NCBI GenBank assembly: GCA_965200955.1
Contig: OZ241742.1
Span: 3,348,001-3,412,000 of the forward strand
From: Bin80 sp026708685
GTDB lineage: Bacteria > Bacteroidota > Rhodothermia > Rhodothermales > Bin80
DNA length: 64,000 nucleotides
Direction: 5' to 3'
Shown here in pieces: positions 36,155 through 45,336 of the stretch. The number at the start of each line of letters is the position of its first letter. Position 1 is the first letter of the stretch. Below the pieces are notes generated by a model that was not told where the DNA came from, made no database searches, and saw nothing but the letters and a program-made list of their open reading frames with translations. A program made the translations under genes and the position numbers.

Positions 36155-37163
36155 TATTCGACTTGCTCAGATTGGTGTCGGACACTGGGGAAAAAACTTG
36201 CTTCGAAATTTTAATTCTATTCCTGAATGTGATGTCATTGCAGTTTGTGATTCAAATTCAAGCGTTTTAGACTTTGTTGAGTATCAGTATCCTCATGCCG
36301 AAACGACGAATTCTGTTGATGAAATCCTACACCGTGATGACATTGACGGAATCGTCATTGCCACGGAAACACCTTCACACTTCTCCATTGCTCGCGCATC
36401 TTTAGAAAGTGGACGACATGTGTTTGTTGAAAAGCCCATGGCTGAATACACCCATGAAGCGGAAACCCTAGTTTCTCTGTCCGACGAAACTGGATGTCAT
36501 TGCATGGTGGGACATTTACTCCTGTATCATCCTGCATTCAACTATGTTGAGGATCTGATCCAAGCCAACGCTCTTGGAGATCTCTATTATATTTATAGTG
36601 TTCGCGTCAATCTAGGGATTGTGCGTCAGAAAGAAAATGCCTTGCAGAGCCTTGCTCCCCATGATCTTTCAGTAGCACTGGCATTTTTGAATCAAAAACC
36701 CGTAGCTGTTGCTGTACATGCTCACGCCTATTTGCAACCCGATATTTGTGATGTCGCTTTCTCAACCATTTTTTTTGAAAACGGTGCCCTTGCTCATCTC
36801 CATACCAGTTGGCTTGATCCGCACAAAGTGCGCCGCGTCACCTTGGTTGGAAGTAAAAAAATGGTCGTCATTGATGAAATGAGCAGTGCCGAGAAAGTGA
36901 GGATCTATGACAAGGGTGTGCATCCCCCCGAATATGTAGGGTTTGCAGAATCCATGACGACTCGCGTGGGTGACATCAGTATCCCAAAAATTCAAATGTC
37001 AGAACCACTCCATTTAGAGTGTTCTCACTTTGTTGATTGTATTCGCACGGGGCAATCACCTCGATCTGATGCCCGTAATGGCCTATCGGTCGTGCGACTC
37101 CTCGAAGCTGCACAACAATCACTTGAGTCTGGAGGAGATAAGATTCTTGTTCAATTTTCTTGA
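36147..37163 (+). CDS. Gfo/Idh/MocA oxidoreductase, WbpB-like
   Basis: This 338-residue NAD-dependent dehydrogenase has an N-terminal Rossmann motif (IGVGHWGKNLLRNF) and the family signature HVFVEKPMAEY near residue 92. The C-terminal domain (LLYHPAFNYVEDLI, APHDLSVALAFL) carries substrate-binding residues. WbpB-type enzymes oxidise the C3 hydroxyl of UDP-N-acetylglucuronate before transamination by WbpE, which is encoded just upstream with an eight-base overlap. Its UDP-GlcNAcA substrate would come from the WbpA-like enzyme encoded at 48.3-49.6 kb. The assignment rests on context, because Gfo/Idh/MocA proteins vary widely in substrate. Confidence 0.8.
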   Translation: MPNIRLAQIGVGHWGKNLLRNFNSIPECDVIAVCDSNSSVLDFVEYQYPHAETTNSVDEILHRDDIDGIVIATETPSHFSIARASLESGRHVFVEKPMAEYTHEAETLVSLSDETGCHCMVGHLLLYHPAFNYVEDLIQANALGDLYYIYSVRVNLGIVRQKENALQSLAPHDLSVALAFLNQKPVAVAVHAHAYLQPDICDVAFSTIFFENGALAHLHTSWLDPHKVRRVTLVGSKKMVVIDEMSSAEKVRIYDKGVHPPEYVGFAESMTTRVGDISIPKIQMSEPLHLECSHFVDCIRTGQSPRSDARNGLSVVRLLEAAQQSLESGGDKILVQFS

Positions 37164-37210
37164 TTTGTTGATCATTCGGGTTCCTTGCAACCCCTTAATG
37201 CTGACTTTGC

Positions 37211-37981
37211 GTGCTTAACGTATCTGAACTTGATCGACTGGTCGACTATTTTGAACAACCTGCATTTATTGCTGATGATCCTATCAGTATATGTCATGCG
37301 TTCTCTGATAGAGCTGACCAAGAGGTGATCGGCCTCTATGCGGCCACATTGGCTTGGGGCTCTCGCACAATAATTCTTTCAAAACTTGAAGATCTCTGCA
37401 TACGAATGCAATTCAAGCCTTGGAGTTTTATTCGTAATTTCAATCCTGATCGTGACAGCGAAATTCTTCGTACCTTTGTGCATCGTACATTTCAACCAGA
37501 AGACTGTATTGCTTTCACACATAATCTCAGCCTTTTGATTCACCAATATGGAAACGTTGAGAACATTTTTGGCTGTTCACCTGATGAGACAGATGCCCGT
37601 CAATCCATTGAGCGCTTTAGTACACGGATGATGACGATTCACCCCGATACTCCTGCAAGACTCTCTAAGCACTTGGCTCGCCCCAGTCGGGCAAGTGCCT
37701 GTAAACGGCTTTCGTTATATCTGCGTTGGATGGTTCGATCGGGGCCGGTAGACCTCGGACTTTGGAAAAAGATCAAACCATCTCAGTTACTCTTGCCCTT
37801 GGATATTCACTCTGGTCGCCAAGCCCGTATCTTAGGATTGTTGCAACGAAAGATGAATGACTGGAAGGCCGTCATAGAGTTAACCGATGCGTGCAGATCC
37901 TTGAACCAGAGTGATCCTGCCCGCTATGATTATGCCTTGTTTGGTCTTGGTATGTATGGAAATCCCTTTGCAGATTCATGA
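37211..37981 (+). CDS. TIGR02757 family protein
   Basis: This 256-residue protein matches the TIGR02757/DUF2400 family, which is conserved in Bacteroidota and has no known function. Recognisable blocks are IADDPISICHAFSDRADQEV, GLYAATLAWGSRTIIL, CKRLSLYLRWMVRSG and the C-terminal PARYDYALFGLGM. The helical pattern suggests a distant relation to HhH-GPD DNA glycosylases, but catalysis is not established. The start is a GTG at 37211. Its stop overlaps the glycosyltransferase start (ATGA). Confidence 0.85.
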   Translation: MLNVSELDRLVDYFEQPAFIADDPISICHAFSDRADQEVIGLYAATLAWGSRTIILSKLEDLCIRMQFKPWSFIRNFNPDRDSEILRTFVHRTFQPEDCIAFTHNLSLLIHQYGNVENIFGCSPDETDARQSIERFSTRMMTIHPDTPARLSKHLARPSRASACKRLSLYLRWMVRSGPVDLGLWKKIKPSQLLLPLDIHSGRQARILGLLQRKMNDWKAVIELTDACRSLNQSDPARYDYALFGLGMYGNPFADS

Positions 37982-38931
37982 TGAAACGGCAGAATACCCA
38001 ACCAGAGATTTGCCTGATCTTCCCTTGCTACAATGAAGAGGAAGTTCTGCCAGATTTACTTCAAGTCCTTCATTCATTGGATTTGGGGGTTCCTATGCGA
38101 TTTCTTTTCGTTGACGATGGTAGCCAAGATGATACTCTTCGCATTTTGAAGGAAGCTTGCCTCTTAGATGACCGCATAGCTTGTTTGAGTTTGTCCAGAA
38201 ATTTTGGACATCAGGTTGCCGTAGGTGCTGGTTTGAAGCATGCAACTGGTGATATCGTTGCTGTTTTGGATGCAGATCTTCAAGATCCCCCAAAACTCTT
38301 AAAAAAATTCATCCAAAAATGGCAGGAAGGCTATGATGTTGTCTATGGGATCAGGACCAATCGTAAAGAGTCATGGTTTCTACGAATGTGTTATTCCAGT
38401 TTTTACCGACTACTGGACCGAACGGCCAACATTCAAATTCCCAAAGACGCAGGAGATTTTGCCCTTATGGATCGCAAAGTAGTTGATGTGCTCAAGTCCA
38501 TGTCTGAACATAATCAATTTGTCCGTGGATTACGGGGTTGGATTGGATTTAAGCAGATTGGGATCAAGTATGCACGCCCTGCCCGACATGCAGGTAAACC
38601 CAGTTATAACATCAGACGACTGACACGTCTTGCCTTGGATGGCCTCCTTTCATTCTCGTCTGCTCCTCTGAGACTATCCGCTTGGCTGGGACTTGGGTCT
38701 GCATTTCTGGGTTTCTGTTATCTTGTCTATGCGTTAATCACATTTATGAGTGGCAAGAATCTTCCCCCCGGATGGACATCTACCGTCGTATTAATTCTGT
38801 TTTTAGGAGGAATTCAGTTGATTGTTTTGGGAATCCTCGGCGAGTATTTAGGACGAATCTTTGATGAAGTCAAAGGTCGCCCTCACTATATTCTCAACGA
38901 ACATGCTGGATGGCTTTCAGACTCATTATAG
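37978..38931 (+). CDS. GT2 family polyprenyl-phosphate glycosyltransferase
   Basis: This 317-residue protein has a GT-A domain (ICLIFPCYNEEEVLPDLL, FVDDGSQDDTL, VAVLDADLQDPP) and two C-terminal membrane helices (residues ~235-257 and ~268-292: WTSTVVLILFLGGIQLIVLG), ending GEYLGRIFDEVKGRPHYI. This is the DPM1/GtrB/ArnC type, which transfers a sugar from a nucleotide donor to undecaprenyl phosphate at the inner membrane. The DXD-like DADLQD is intact. It overlaps the TIGR02757 gene by four bases and closes the plus-strand run; the decayed AAA/DUF3226 region begins about 80 bp downstream. Confidence 0.88.
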   Translation: MMKRQNTQPEICLIFPCYNEEEVLPDLLQVLHSLDLGVPMRFLFVDDGSQDDTLRILKEACLLDDRIACLSLSRNFGHQVAVGAGLKHATGDIVAVLDADLQDPPKLLKKFIQKWQEGYDVVYGIRTNRKESWFLRMCYSSFYRLLDRTANIQIPKDAGDFALMDRKVVDVLKSMSEHNQFVRGLRGWIGFKQIGIKYARPARHAGKPSYNIRRLTRLALDGLLSFSSAPLRLSAWLGLGSAFLGFCYLVYALITFMSGKNLPPGWTSTVVLILFLGGIQLIVLGILGEYLGRIFDEVKGRPHYILNEHAGWLSDSL

Positions 38932-39010
38932 AAAATGAGGGAGTTGACACTATGATGATGACCAAAAATGCTTCTATGTGTTTTATGGAATCTACTTCTG
39001 TAAGTATTGA

Positions 39011-39901
39011 TCTTCTTTAATTGGCACACGCCGTAGGACTATTCATGAAAAACACTCAGTTTCTATCGGTCCTATCTCCGATAAAGATTCACTGAAAATT
39101 GAGATTACTGATATTAAAGATTTACCTCAATCAAAACAAGAATTATTTCCGAAACTTACCAGTGGCAATCATCAAGCATTGAAAGTTACATTTCACAATG
39201 CAGAAGTTTCTGTGCTCCCTTGGCTCTCTGAAATTACTGATTTATCTGTATCCGAATTAACTCCCCCTGTACCTCGTATATTCAAGAGACTCAGTTTTGG
39301 TCAAGAAAATATGGCTGATCCTATCAGGTGTGAATCTCTTGGACCCGGCCTTATTACCAATCATACCCCAGCAGAGTTCTGGGATAAAGTTGTTCTTACT
39401 CCACAAGAAAATCTTTCGCTCAAAGTCGTCAATTTAACTGGACAGAATATTGAACGAATAGCGGTTGTAGGGCAGAAGTATTCTCGGGTTTTACGAAGTA
39501 ATGGACGAAGATTTTCAGTTAAGGTTGAGGGAAAAGAAAAGCCCGTACCTTTGAAAACCTTGGGAGATGTCATTACTCGACTGTATGCTGTAGGTTTAGC
39601 AATGGCGGTAAGCAAAAATGGTTTTCTCCTTATTGACGAGATGGAAAATGGAATTCATTTTACTATTCAACGAAACTTATGTCGTATGATTTTGGAAACT
39701 GCCAGAATACTAAATGTTCAGGTATTTGCTACCACTCACAGTATTGAGTGTATCAAAGCATTTTCTCACGCGGCATCGGAGAGTGAAGAATCTGATGTGG
39801 CCTTGATTCGATTGGACGAATTTAATGGAAATTTGAGGGCAGTCGAGTATTCAGAGGAAGAATTGGAAATAGCAAGGACTCAAAATATTGAAGTGAGATA
39901 G
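39011..39901 (+). pseudogene. C-terminal remnant of an AAA ATPase (OLD/AAA_21-like)
   Basis: The frame is open from 39011 (after a TGA at 39008) and encodes the distal part of a SMC/OLD-like ATPase: LIGTRRTIHEKHSV, then LYAVGLAMAVSKNGFLLIDEMENGIHF (Walker B) and VQVFATTHSIECIKAF (H-loop). The signature-type LKTLGDVITRL region is present, but the N-terminal ~150-200 residues with Walker A are missing. Only about 80 bp separate the open frame from the upstream gene, so the 5' end was deleted. The DUF3226 gene follows three bases later, the usual gene order for such ATPase/TOPRIM-like pairs. It cannot be an active ATPase. Confidence 0.78.
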
Positions 39902-40491
39902 TGCATGGAAACTCCTGAAAATCCAAATAAAATCTTACTTGTTGAAGGTAATGATGATCAACATATTGCTGAACATATCTGGTACGCTCACTCACATAAA
40001 AGTCAATACCTTTTTACAAAAAATTCAAAGGAATTGAACGTTTACCATCATCACTTCCAGTTGAATTAAAAAACATATATCACCTATCAATCGGAATTTT
40101 GATTGATGCCAATGCTGAGCCCGTCAAACGATGGAATAAAGTACTACGCAGTATTGCCGAAATACCCCTATTGATACTCAAATTAGACCAGGCAAGGACG
40201 GAACAATTATAAACTCCGATACTATCAAAATCGGAATTTGGCTAATGCCTGACAACGAATCCCCAGGCGAAATTGAGGATTTTATTTCTCAACTTATTCC
40301 TAATAATGATCCTACGTGGCCCCTTGCTGAACAGTATTTAGATAACATTCCTACTGATACTCGAAAGTTCAGAGATTCTAAGAAACTCAGAGCGAAGATT
40401 CATGCATGGCTTGCTACCTGCAAAGATCCCTACCGAATGGGAACTGCTATCAGGACACGTGATTTGAATTCATCTGCTCCTATTGCTATGC

Positions 40492-40499
40492 GTTTTTTT
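40492..40499. repeat. Left target-site duplication of the IS
   Basis: GTTTTTTT precedes the left end of the element and is repeated exactly at 41953-41960. The 8-bp length fits IS1595-family insertion. Confidence 0.85.
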
Positions 40500-40542
40500 G
40501 GGAATTATATACGTAATTACGCACACACCAATTTTTACCGTT

Positions 40543-40674
40543 TTAACTCTTTTTCTTATTAGGCTGGCGAGGTTTTGGCTTCGTTGCGAGGACTGACTTC
40601 GCTAAGGCCTGGGCTTTTGCCGTGGCGGTTTTAAGATCTATCTTAGGCGTTTGTAGATCAGATTTTTTGCTCAT
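40543..40674 (-). CDS. Small Lys/Ala-rich reading frame inside the IS
   Basis: 43 codons on the same strand as the transposase and about 200 bp downstream of it: MSKKSDLQTPKIDLKTATAK, then AQALAKSVLATKPKPRQPNK. The composition is strongly basic. I recognise no family. It begins, like the transposase, with MSK. It may be a passenger gene or chance. Confidence 0.35.
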   Translation of the reverse strand: MSKKSDLQTPKIDLKTATAKAQALAKSVLATKPKPRQPNKKKS

Positions 40675-40876
40675 TCTTGGACGTTACTGCCTTTTACGGA
40701 TCCACTTCGACAACTCTCATACTCCCCACCCCTATTCCTCTGGTCTCACCCAAATGAGATATTCCTCGTGAATGTTCAGAATACATATAGGATGTGATGT
40801 ATTTGATCCAGACGCAGATTACATTTCCCACTCCATCATAACCTTCATCTTGACGGCTACTCCAGTATGGGCGGTT

Positions 40877-41875
40877 TCATCGGCAATGATGAGCCGTAGC
40901 CCTTGCACCCGATTCTAATCCATGGTCTTCAATCAAGTCAATGTAACGAATTCTCTTTCCTACCATATTCAAAACCATTCGGTTCATTTGATCAATCGTA
41001 TTCATTTTGCGAATATTGTGCCTTCCTGTAAACTCAAGGATATACCGACTCAAGTGCTTTCTACTGAACTTGTGGTAGGTTCCCTTGTAGGCCCGCTTGA
41101 TGATGGCCCAAAAGGATTCAATTCCATTGGTATGAGCTTGTCCTCGGACATATTCTCTGGCAGAGTGATTTACCGATTCATGCAGTCGGTCTAGACCAAT
41201 ATACGACCGATTGTCATCTGTGTACACTTGGGCATCTTTTCCCGTTGAATTCGTTACAAAGTCCTGTATTGTATCTGCTTTTGTATCTTCAACCACTTGT
41301 GCATGGATCTGATTTGTCTTACGGTCTTTAGCACCCACGACCGCCGTTTTGCCGACCGATCCTCTACCTTTGTTGAGTTTCTTGGATGTATGCTTGTTCT
41401 TTTCCTTGCCACCAATATAGGTTTCGTCTACTTCTACTGGACCCTCAAAGGTTGCATTGACTGAAACCATTGCCTCGCGTAATCTATGTGCCAAAAACCA
41501 TGCAGATTTCTGCGTAATTCCCAGATCCCGGTGCAATTTCATACTTGAAACTCCTTTCAGATTGCACACATACAAATACATGGCAATCACCCAGGTCTGA
41601 TAGGAAAGTTTACTGGATTGCATGACCGTATTGGTACGCACATTAAATCGTTCTCTACAAAGACCACACCAGTAGGCAACAGGCTTACGATTACGGGCTT
41701 CAGTAATCTTTTCCCTGCTTTTGCATCGGGGGCATTCGGGACCTTGATCTCCCCATCTACACTGTTCCAGCCATGTTTCGGCCGTCTCATTGTCAGGAAA
41801 CATCTGAAACAGTTCAAACAGTGGGAGTCCTTCACGGTAATTCTTACCAGGTGCTTTATCTGTACGTTTGCTCAT
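40877..41875 (-). CDS. IS1595-family (ISXO2-like) transposase
   Basis: This 332-residue transposase is intact. It has an N-terminal zinc ribbon (CPRCKSREKI ... CGLCRERF, residues ~48-80) and a helix-turn-helix-like region (YLYVCNLKGVSSMKLHRDLG). The DDE core is of the ISXO2 type, with VEVDETYIGGKEKN (~150), AQVYTDDNRSY (~217) and HTNGIESFWAIIKRAYKGT (~250). It catalyses cut-and-paste movement of the 1453-bp element. The element's terminal repeats share 15 bases with the composite element at 16414, so this enzyme might act on that one in trans (inference). It starts 77 bp inside the right end. Confidence 0.93.
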   Translation of the reverse strand: MSKRTDKAPGKNYREGLPLFELFQMFPDNETAETWLEQCRWGDQGPECPRCKSREKITEARNRKPVAYWCGLCRERFNVRTNTVMQSSKLSYQTWVIAMYLYVCNLKGVSSMKLHRDLGITQKSAWFLAHRLREAMVSVNATFEGPVEVDETYIGGKEKNKHTSKKLNKGRGSVGKTAVVGAKDRKTNQIHAQVVEDTKADTIQDFVTNSTGKDAQVYTDDNRSYIGLDRLHESVNHSAREYVRGQAHTNGIESFWAIIKRAYKGTYHKFSRKHLSRYILEFTGRHNIRKMNTIDQMNRMVLNMVGKRIRYIDLIEDHGLESGARATAHHCR

Positions 41876-41952
41876 GAAAATGGCAAGAAAGTTATTCTCT
41901 GGAGTATATACACATGAAAATTGGTGTGTGCGTAATTACGTATATAATTCCC

Positions 41953-41960
41953 GTTTTTTT
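41953..41960. repeat. Right target-site duplication of the IS
   Basis: GTTTTTTT, identical to 40492-40499. The interrupted DUF3226 frame resumes immediately after it with CAA TGG ATG. Confidence 0.85.
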
Positions 41961-42175
41961 CAATGGATGAATATCTTATTTTCGGACCCCAAACAATCGA
42001 TTTAGATCCTTCCGTATATGGTGATGATCTGACTAATTTAATTGGCACTTGTACCGAATCTCGTTCATGGAAATAAGTACACTATATATTCGGATGAATT
42101 GCCGACTTGTACAAGGGCTATCATTGAAGATGCCTAATCTGGAGGGAATGAAGTTCTGCAATATTCCAGTAATTT

Positions 42176-43359
42176 CTATGATCGTAGCAGATTAGGCCTT
42201 GAAAGCAGTTGGGCCATTTCACGAAGTCCAATGACTTCAATTGATTCCCCCACTGGATAACGCTCTTCGCCCCCATACACTATAAAGGCACGTTCTGGCT
42301 CAATATCATTAATGGCATTTTGGAATCCTTTACTGAGACTTGGAGTGAGCGAACGCTTGATTTCTATGGCTATAGGTCGTTGGAATTCAGGAATCTCCAG
42401 TACGAGGTCAAGTTCTGCTCCCGCGGATGTTCGGTAAAAACTCGCACGCGTTCTAGGATAAGCATCTGAAAGGAGGTTTTCAATCACATATCCTTCCCAA
42501 CTAGCTCCAATGATTGGGTGCCCTGTAAGATCATGGAACTGTTCAATACCCAACAGAGCATGCAACAGGCCACTGTCACGGATGTAGATCTTGGAGGCCT
42601 TTACAAGCCGCTTGCGGGTGTTGGTTGAATAGGGTGTCAGCCGTCGTACGAGAAGTAAGCGAGTCAGTATATCAATGTACTGTGACACCGAAGGGGCACT
42701 CATGGCAAGGTTGCTCGCCAACCGTGCCATGTTCAGGAGCCCCCCTGGCCGTGAGCCAGCATGGTCCAGAGTCTTTCAAGAGTCTCAGCGGGTATTCGAA
42801 CCTGTACAAATTCTGCCAAATCGCGCTCCAAATAGGTGCGAATGAAATTCTGGCGGAAGATCAAGCTGTCATTATCTGAGTTAGCGAGGAAACTGTCCGG
42901 AAAACCGCCCCGAACCCATAGAGAATCCAGAGCATCTGCATCCGATTCAAGGACACTTAAAGGATTGAGAGAGACAAATTCAATTCGCCCCGCTAAACTC
43001 TCCCCTGCCTGTTTAAGCATGTCCATGGTCGCTGATCCGAGAAGGAGAAATCTTCCGCTCCTCAGGCCGCGCCGTCTCCCTTCGTCAATGAGACCGCGTA
43101 ATTCTGAAAATAGATCAGGTACCCTGTGAATTTCGTCCAGTATCACAAGTTGATCTTCGTAGTGACGCAAATATAACTTAGGATCAACCAGACGTGTGCG
43201 ATCACTGTTGGACTGTAGGTCAAGGTAGAGTGCTTTGGTCGCTTTTGCAATCTCTAAGGCCAGCGTAGTCTTACCCACTTGACGGGGCCCAAGCAATGCC
43301 GTAGCAGCTTGTCGATTCAGTGCTTTATATACCTGCGGTAACGCGTTACGGGGCAACAT
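42176..43359 (-). pseudogene. AAA ATPase with DUF4143 domain, one-base frameshift
   Basis: This is an ATPase of the AAA_14/DUF4143 family. The N-terminal part (43359 down to 42733) has Walker A (LLGPRQVGKTTLALEIA) and Walker B (QLVILDEIHRVPDLF), and ends garbled as AHGQGGS. The C-terminal part is intact in another frame (MARLASNLAMSAPSVSQYID, YRTSAGAELDLVLEIP, IAIEIKRSLTPSLSKGFQNA). One extra G in the run of six at 42740-42745 (C on the plus strand) would restore HGQGGLLNMARLASNLA, the normal family junction. A homopolymer slip, real or from sequencing, therefore explains the break. These proteins are accessory genes of unclear role, often in mobile or defence-rich regions. Confidence 0.83.
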
Positions 43360-43593
43360 GCTTGTAAAATAAAATCATATTTTCGATTTGCAAGGATAAA
43401 TGATTGTAAATGTAGATTGTTTCCGTATGTTGAAGGAGTCGTTGGTTCTAAACGCTCATGTTCAAGGGGAAAGGGTTCATCATCAACCAGCGTATGAATC
43501 AGCCATAGCCTTCTGATAACACTTGAAGCGAGCCTGTCGAATGATCAAAGGATTATGAGGATGTATTAGATTGCTCTGAACATACAGTATATC

Positions 43594-45336
43594 TTAATCG
43601 ATTGCTTTATATTCAATGAGCGATGATTGACCAGTAATATCTAAGATCTTAATGATTTTATTGATTCCAAAAGCATCAGTCAGTTGCAATGGCATGCCCA
43701 CACGAAAAGTAACTGGTTGCTGTTTTCCCTCGTCAATTGCAATATTGTCGGCATACAGGTAGGTCCGATCCAAAGCATCCCTCTTGGGATTGAGCCGTCC
43801 ATTAAGCCCTGGTATAAGCCCGGTACTTTGCGGAATAATCATTGAACCTCCATCATTCAATGGCGTGATTTCCATTAACAACCCTCCATGAGATGGGACC
43901 CATTTTCTTGCCAAACCAGCGGTATAACCAGACATGGCGACATAAACAGTCATCGGGAAGTGAGTTGTATAGAGGTTTAAATCTGCCTCTCCATTTTCGT
44001 CCGTAACCGCCTGTTGCCATGTCTTGTTTGGAAAAAGAACCAGAATATCTGCACCAACCATAGGTTCCCGCTCAGAATGCACAGTGATGATTGCTTTTGA
44101 TGGGATTGGATCAAGGCGAGCGGTAGGAATCGTCAAAACTAAATTCGTAGAATCAATCATTCTGTACTCTGGAGGTACGCCTACAATTTCCCTTGTTTCG
44201 TTTAGGATCAAGGGAACGCCGTTACCTCTACGTTCCATGATGTATTTTCGGTGGTTTGATCCGTGTATGGTGCCCACAGGAATTCGTCCAAAAATTGAAG
44301 CAAGCACTTCGTTGCGCGTTGCTTGGCTGGAATTCATACCCTCAATGGTCATCCCATTGGGAAGTAAACCAGGTGAATCAATTTCCAAACGATCTTTGAA
44401 CATTGAAAGTCGAATTCTCCGTGTAGCCATGGAGTAATCTCGGTGAACCACTGCATTTACAATCGCTTCAAATACGGCAGTCAAACTATATTGTGGAACA
44501 TCCTCACGTGCGGGGGTTTTTCGAGCCGCGACCCGCATATTGCGGGCAATAAATTTCATGGATTCATTAATCTGAACCAGTAATGGTCCTTGAATCTCTT
44601 GGGCATCCAACTGAGCGGATGCTCGATCTTTTCCACGATACATGGTAGCCATGATCGTAGCCTGGGGCAACCATTGCTGAGGGTTATCCGAACAAAACAA
44701 GATACCAGCAACCGTCGCACGATCCACACCCCTTTCATCCGTAATGAGTAGCCTCAAATTCGTAAGTGCACGGCGAGGATCGTCTTCAAGGGGTACACCT
44801 ATCAACGGTGCCCATAAATGTTCCATAAGAGAATGAAATCCAGTATGAGGAACCGCTTGTTGATCAAACCATAGATATCTACTTTGTCCACGCCTCTGAG
44901 CAAGACGGAGTCGCTCATCTGCCCCCATAGCACGTTTGGTGGGACCAACTCGAATATAGGCATATCCAGCCCGTTCATAGACAAAATCACCCTTGGGTAC
45001 ATCAACTAAGACGATTAATTTTCCGTCAAGTTGTCGGTATTGCACACCAATGCGTAAGGGAGGAGTGATGGTATCAGTGCTTAATTCAGCGAGCATATGA
45101 CTCAGAGAAGTAGCCTGATTTCTACTCATCCCAATGAGATAACCCTCGTCAGAAACTCCGCAGAGTAGAATTCCTCCATTGGCATTCGCAAAAGCCCCTA
45201 TTTCATCGGCAAGATCATCTCTCCGAGGACTTTTTGGGCGATCACCTACAAACTCAACTTCTTTGAACTCCCAATGATCATCTTCACCCATAGTTAAATG
45301 TTGACGTATCAGTTCGTTGGTGATCTTCATGATCAA
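43594..45336 (-). CDS. AlbA_2 / Schlafen-like ATP-binding protein
   Basis: This 580-residue protein has an N-terminal AlbA_2 (Schlafen AlbA_2) domain (DHWEFKEVEFVGD, ~20; IGAFANANGGILLCGVSDEG, ~48) that may bind nucleic acid. A HATPase_c_4-type region follows (YSLTAVFEAIVNAVVHRDYS, ~290; RIRLSMFKDRLEIDSPG, ~310; GNGVPLILNETREIVG, ~370). The last ~180 residues (from IPSKAIITVHSEREP) form an extra beta-rich domain I do not recognise. The family includes transcriptional regulators and proteins near defence genes, but the role is unknown. It lies alone, between the frameshifted DUF4143 gene and a long non-coding stretch. Confidence 0.82.
   Translation of the reverse strand: MIMKITNELIRQHLTMGEDDHWEFKEVEFVGDRPKSPRRDDLADEIGAFANANGGILLCGVSDEGYLIGMSRNQATSLSHMLAELSTDTITPPLRIGVQYRQLDGKLIVLVDVPKGDFVYERAGYAYIRVGPTKRAMGADERLRLAQRRGQSRYLWFDQQAVPHTGFHSLMEHLWAPLIGVPLEDDPRRALTNLRLLITDERGVDRATVAGILFCSDNPQQWLPQATIMATMYRGKDRASAQLDAQEIQGPLLVQINESMKFIARNMRVAARKTPAREDVPQYSLTAVFEAIVNAVVHRDYSMATRRIRLSMFKDRLEIDSPGLLPNGMTIEGMNSSQATRNEVLASIFGRIPVGTIHGSNHRKYIMERRGNGVPLILNETREIVGVPPEYRMIDSTNLVLTIPTARLDPIPSKAIITVHSEREPMVGADILVLFPNKTWQQAVTDENGEADLNLYTTHFPMTVYVAMSGYTAGLARKWVPSHGGLLMEITPLNDGGSMIIPQSTGLIPGLNGRLNPKRDALDRTYLYADNIAIDEGKQQPVTFRVGMPLQLTDAFGINKIIKILDITGQSSLIEYKAID

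Larger units (their letters stand above)
40500..41952. mobile_element. Complete IS1595-type insertion sequence
   Basis: This 1453-bp element has perfect terminal inverted repeats of about 36 bp that begin GGGAATTATATACGTAATTA and continue CGCACACACCAATTTT at both ends. It is flanked by the 8-bp duplication GTTTTTTT. It carries one intact transposase gene on the minus strand and a small reading frame downstream of it. Perfect repeats, an intact transposase and intact duplications point to recent insertion. It splits the DUF3226 gene 15 codons before its end. Confidence 0.93.
39905..42005 (+). pseudogene. DUF3226 (TOPRIM-like) protein, two frameshifts and split by the IS
   Basis: The gene starts METPENPNKILLVEGNDDQHI. 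It changes frame at a run of six A (40018-40023), continuing KFKGIERLPSSLPVELKN and LSIGILIDANAEPVKRW. It changes again near the C run 40165-40168, continuing TQIRPGKDGTIINSDTIKIG and IWLMPDNESPGEIEDF. The IS at 40500-41952 splits the last codons. Removing it and one target copy restores SSAPIAMRFFQWMNILFSDP and a TAG at 42003-42005, exactly as expected for this family. The E of VEGNDD and D of IDAN fit a TOPRIM-type metal site. Paired with an ATPase, this resembles PARIS/OLD-like phage-defence couples (inference); here it is dead. Confidence 0.82.

Noticed and set aside
44024..44437. 137-codon frame antisense to the AlbA_2 gene
   Set aside because: Shadow of a well-supported gene.
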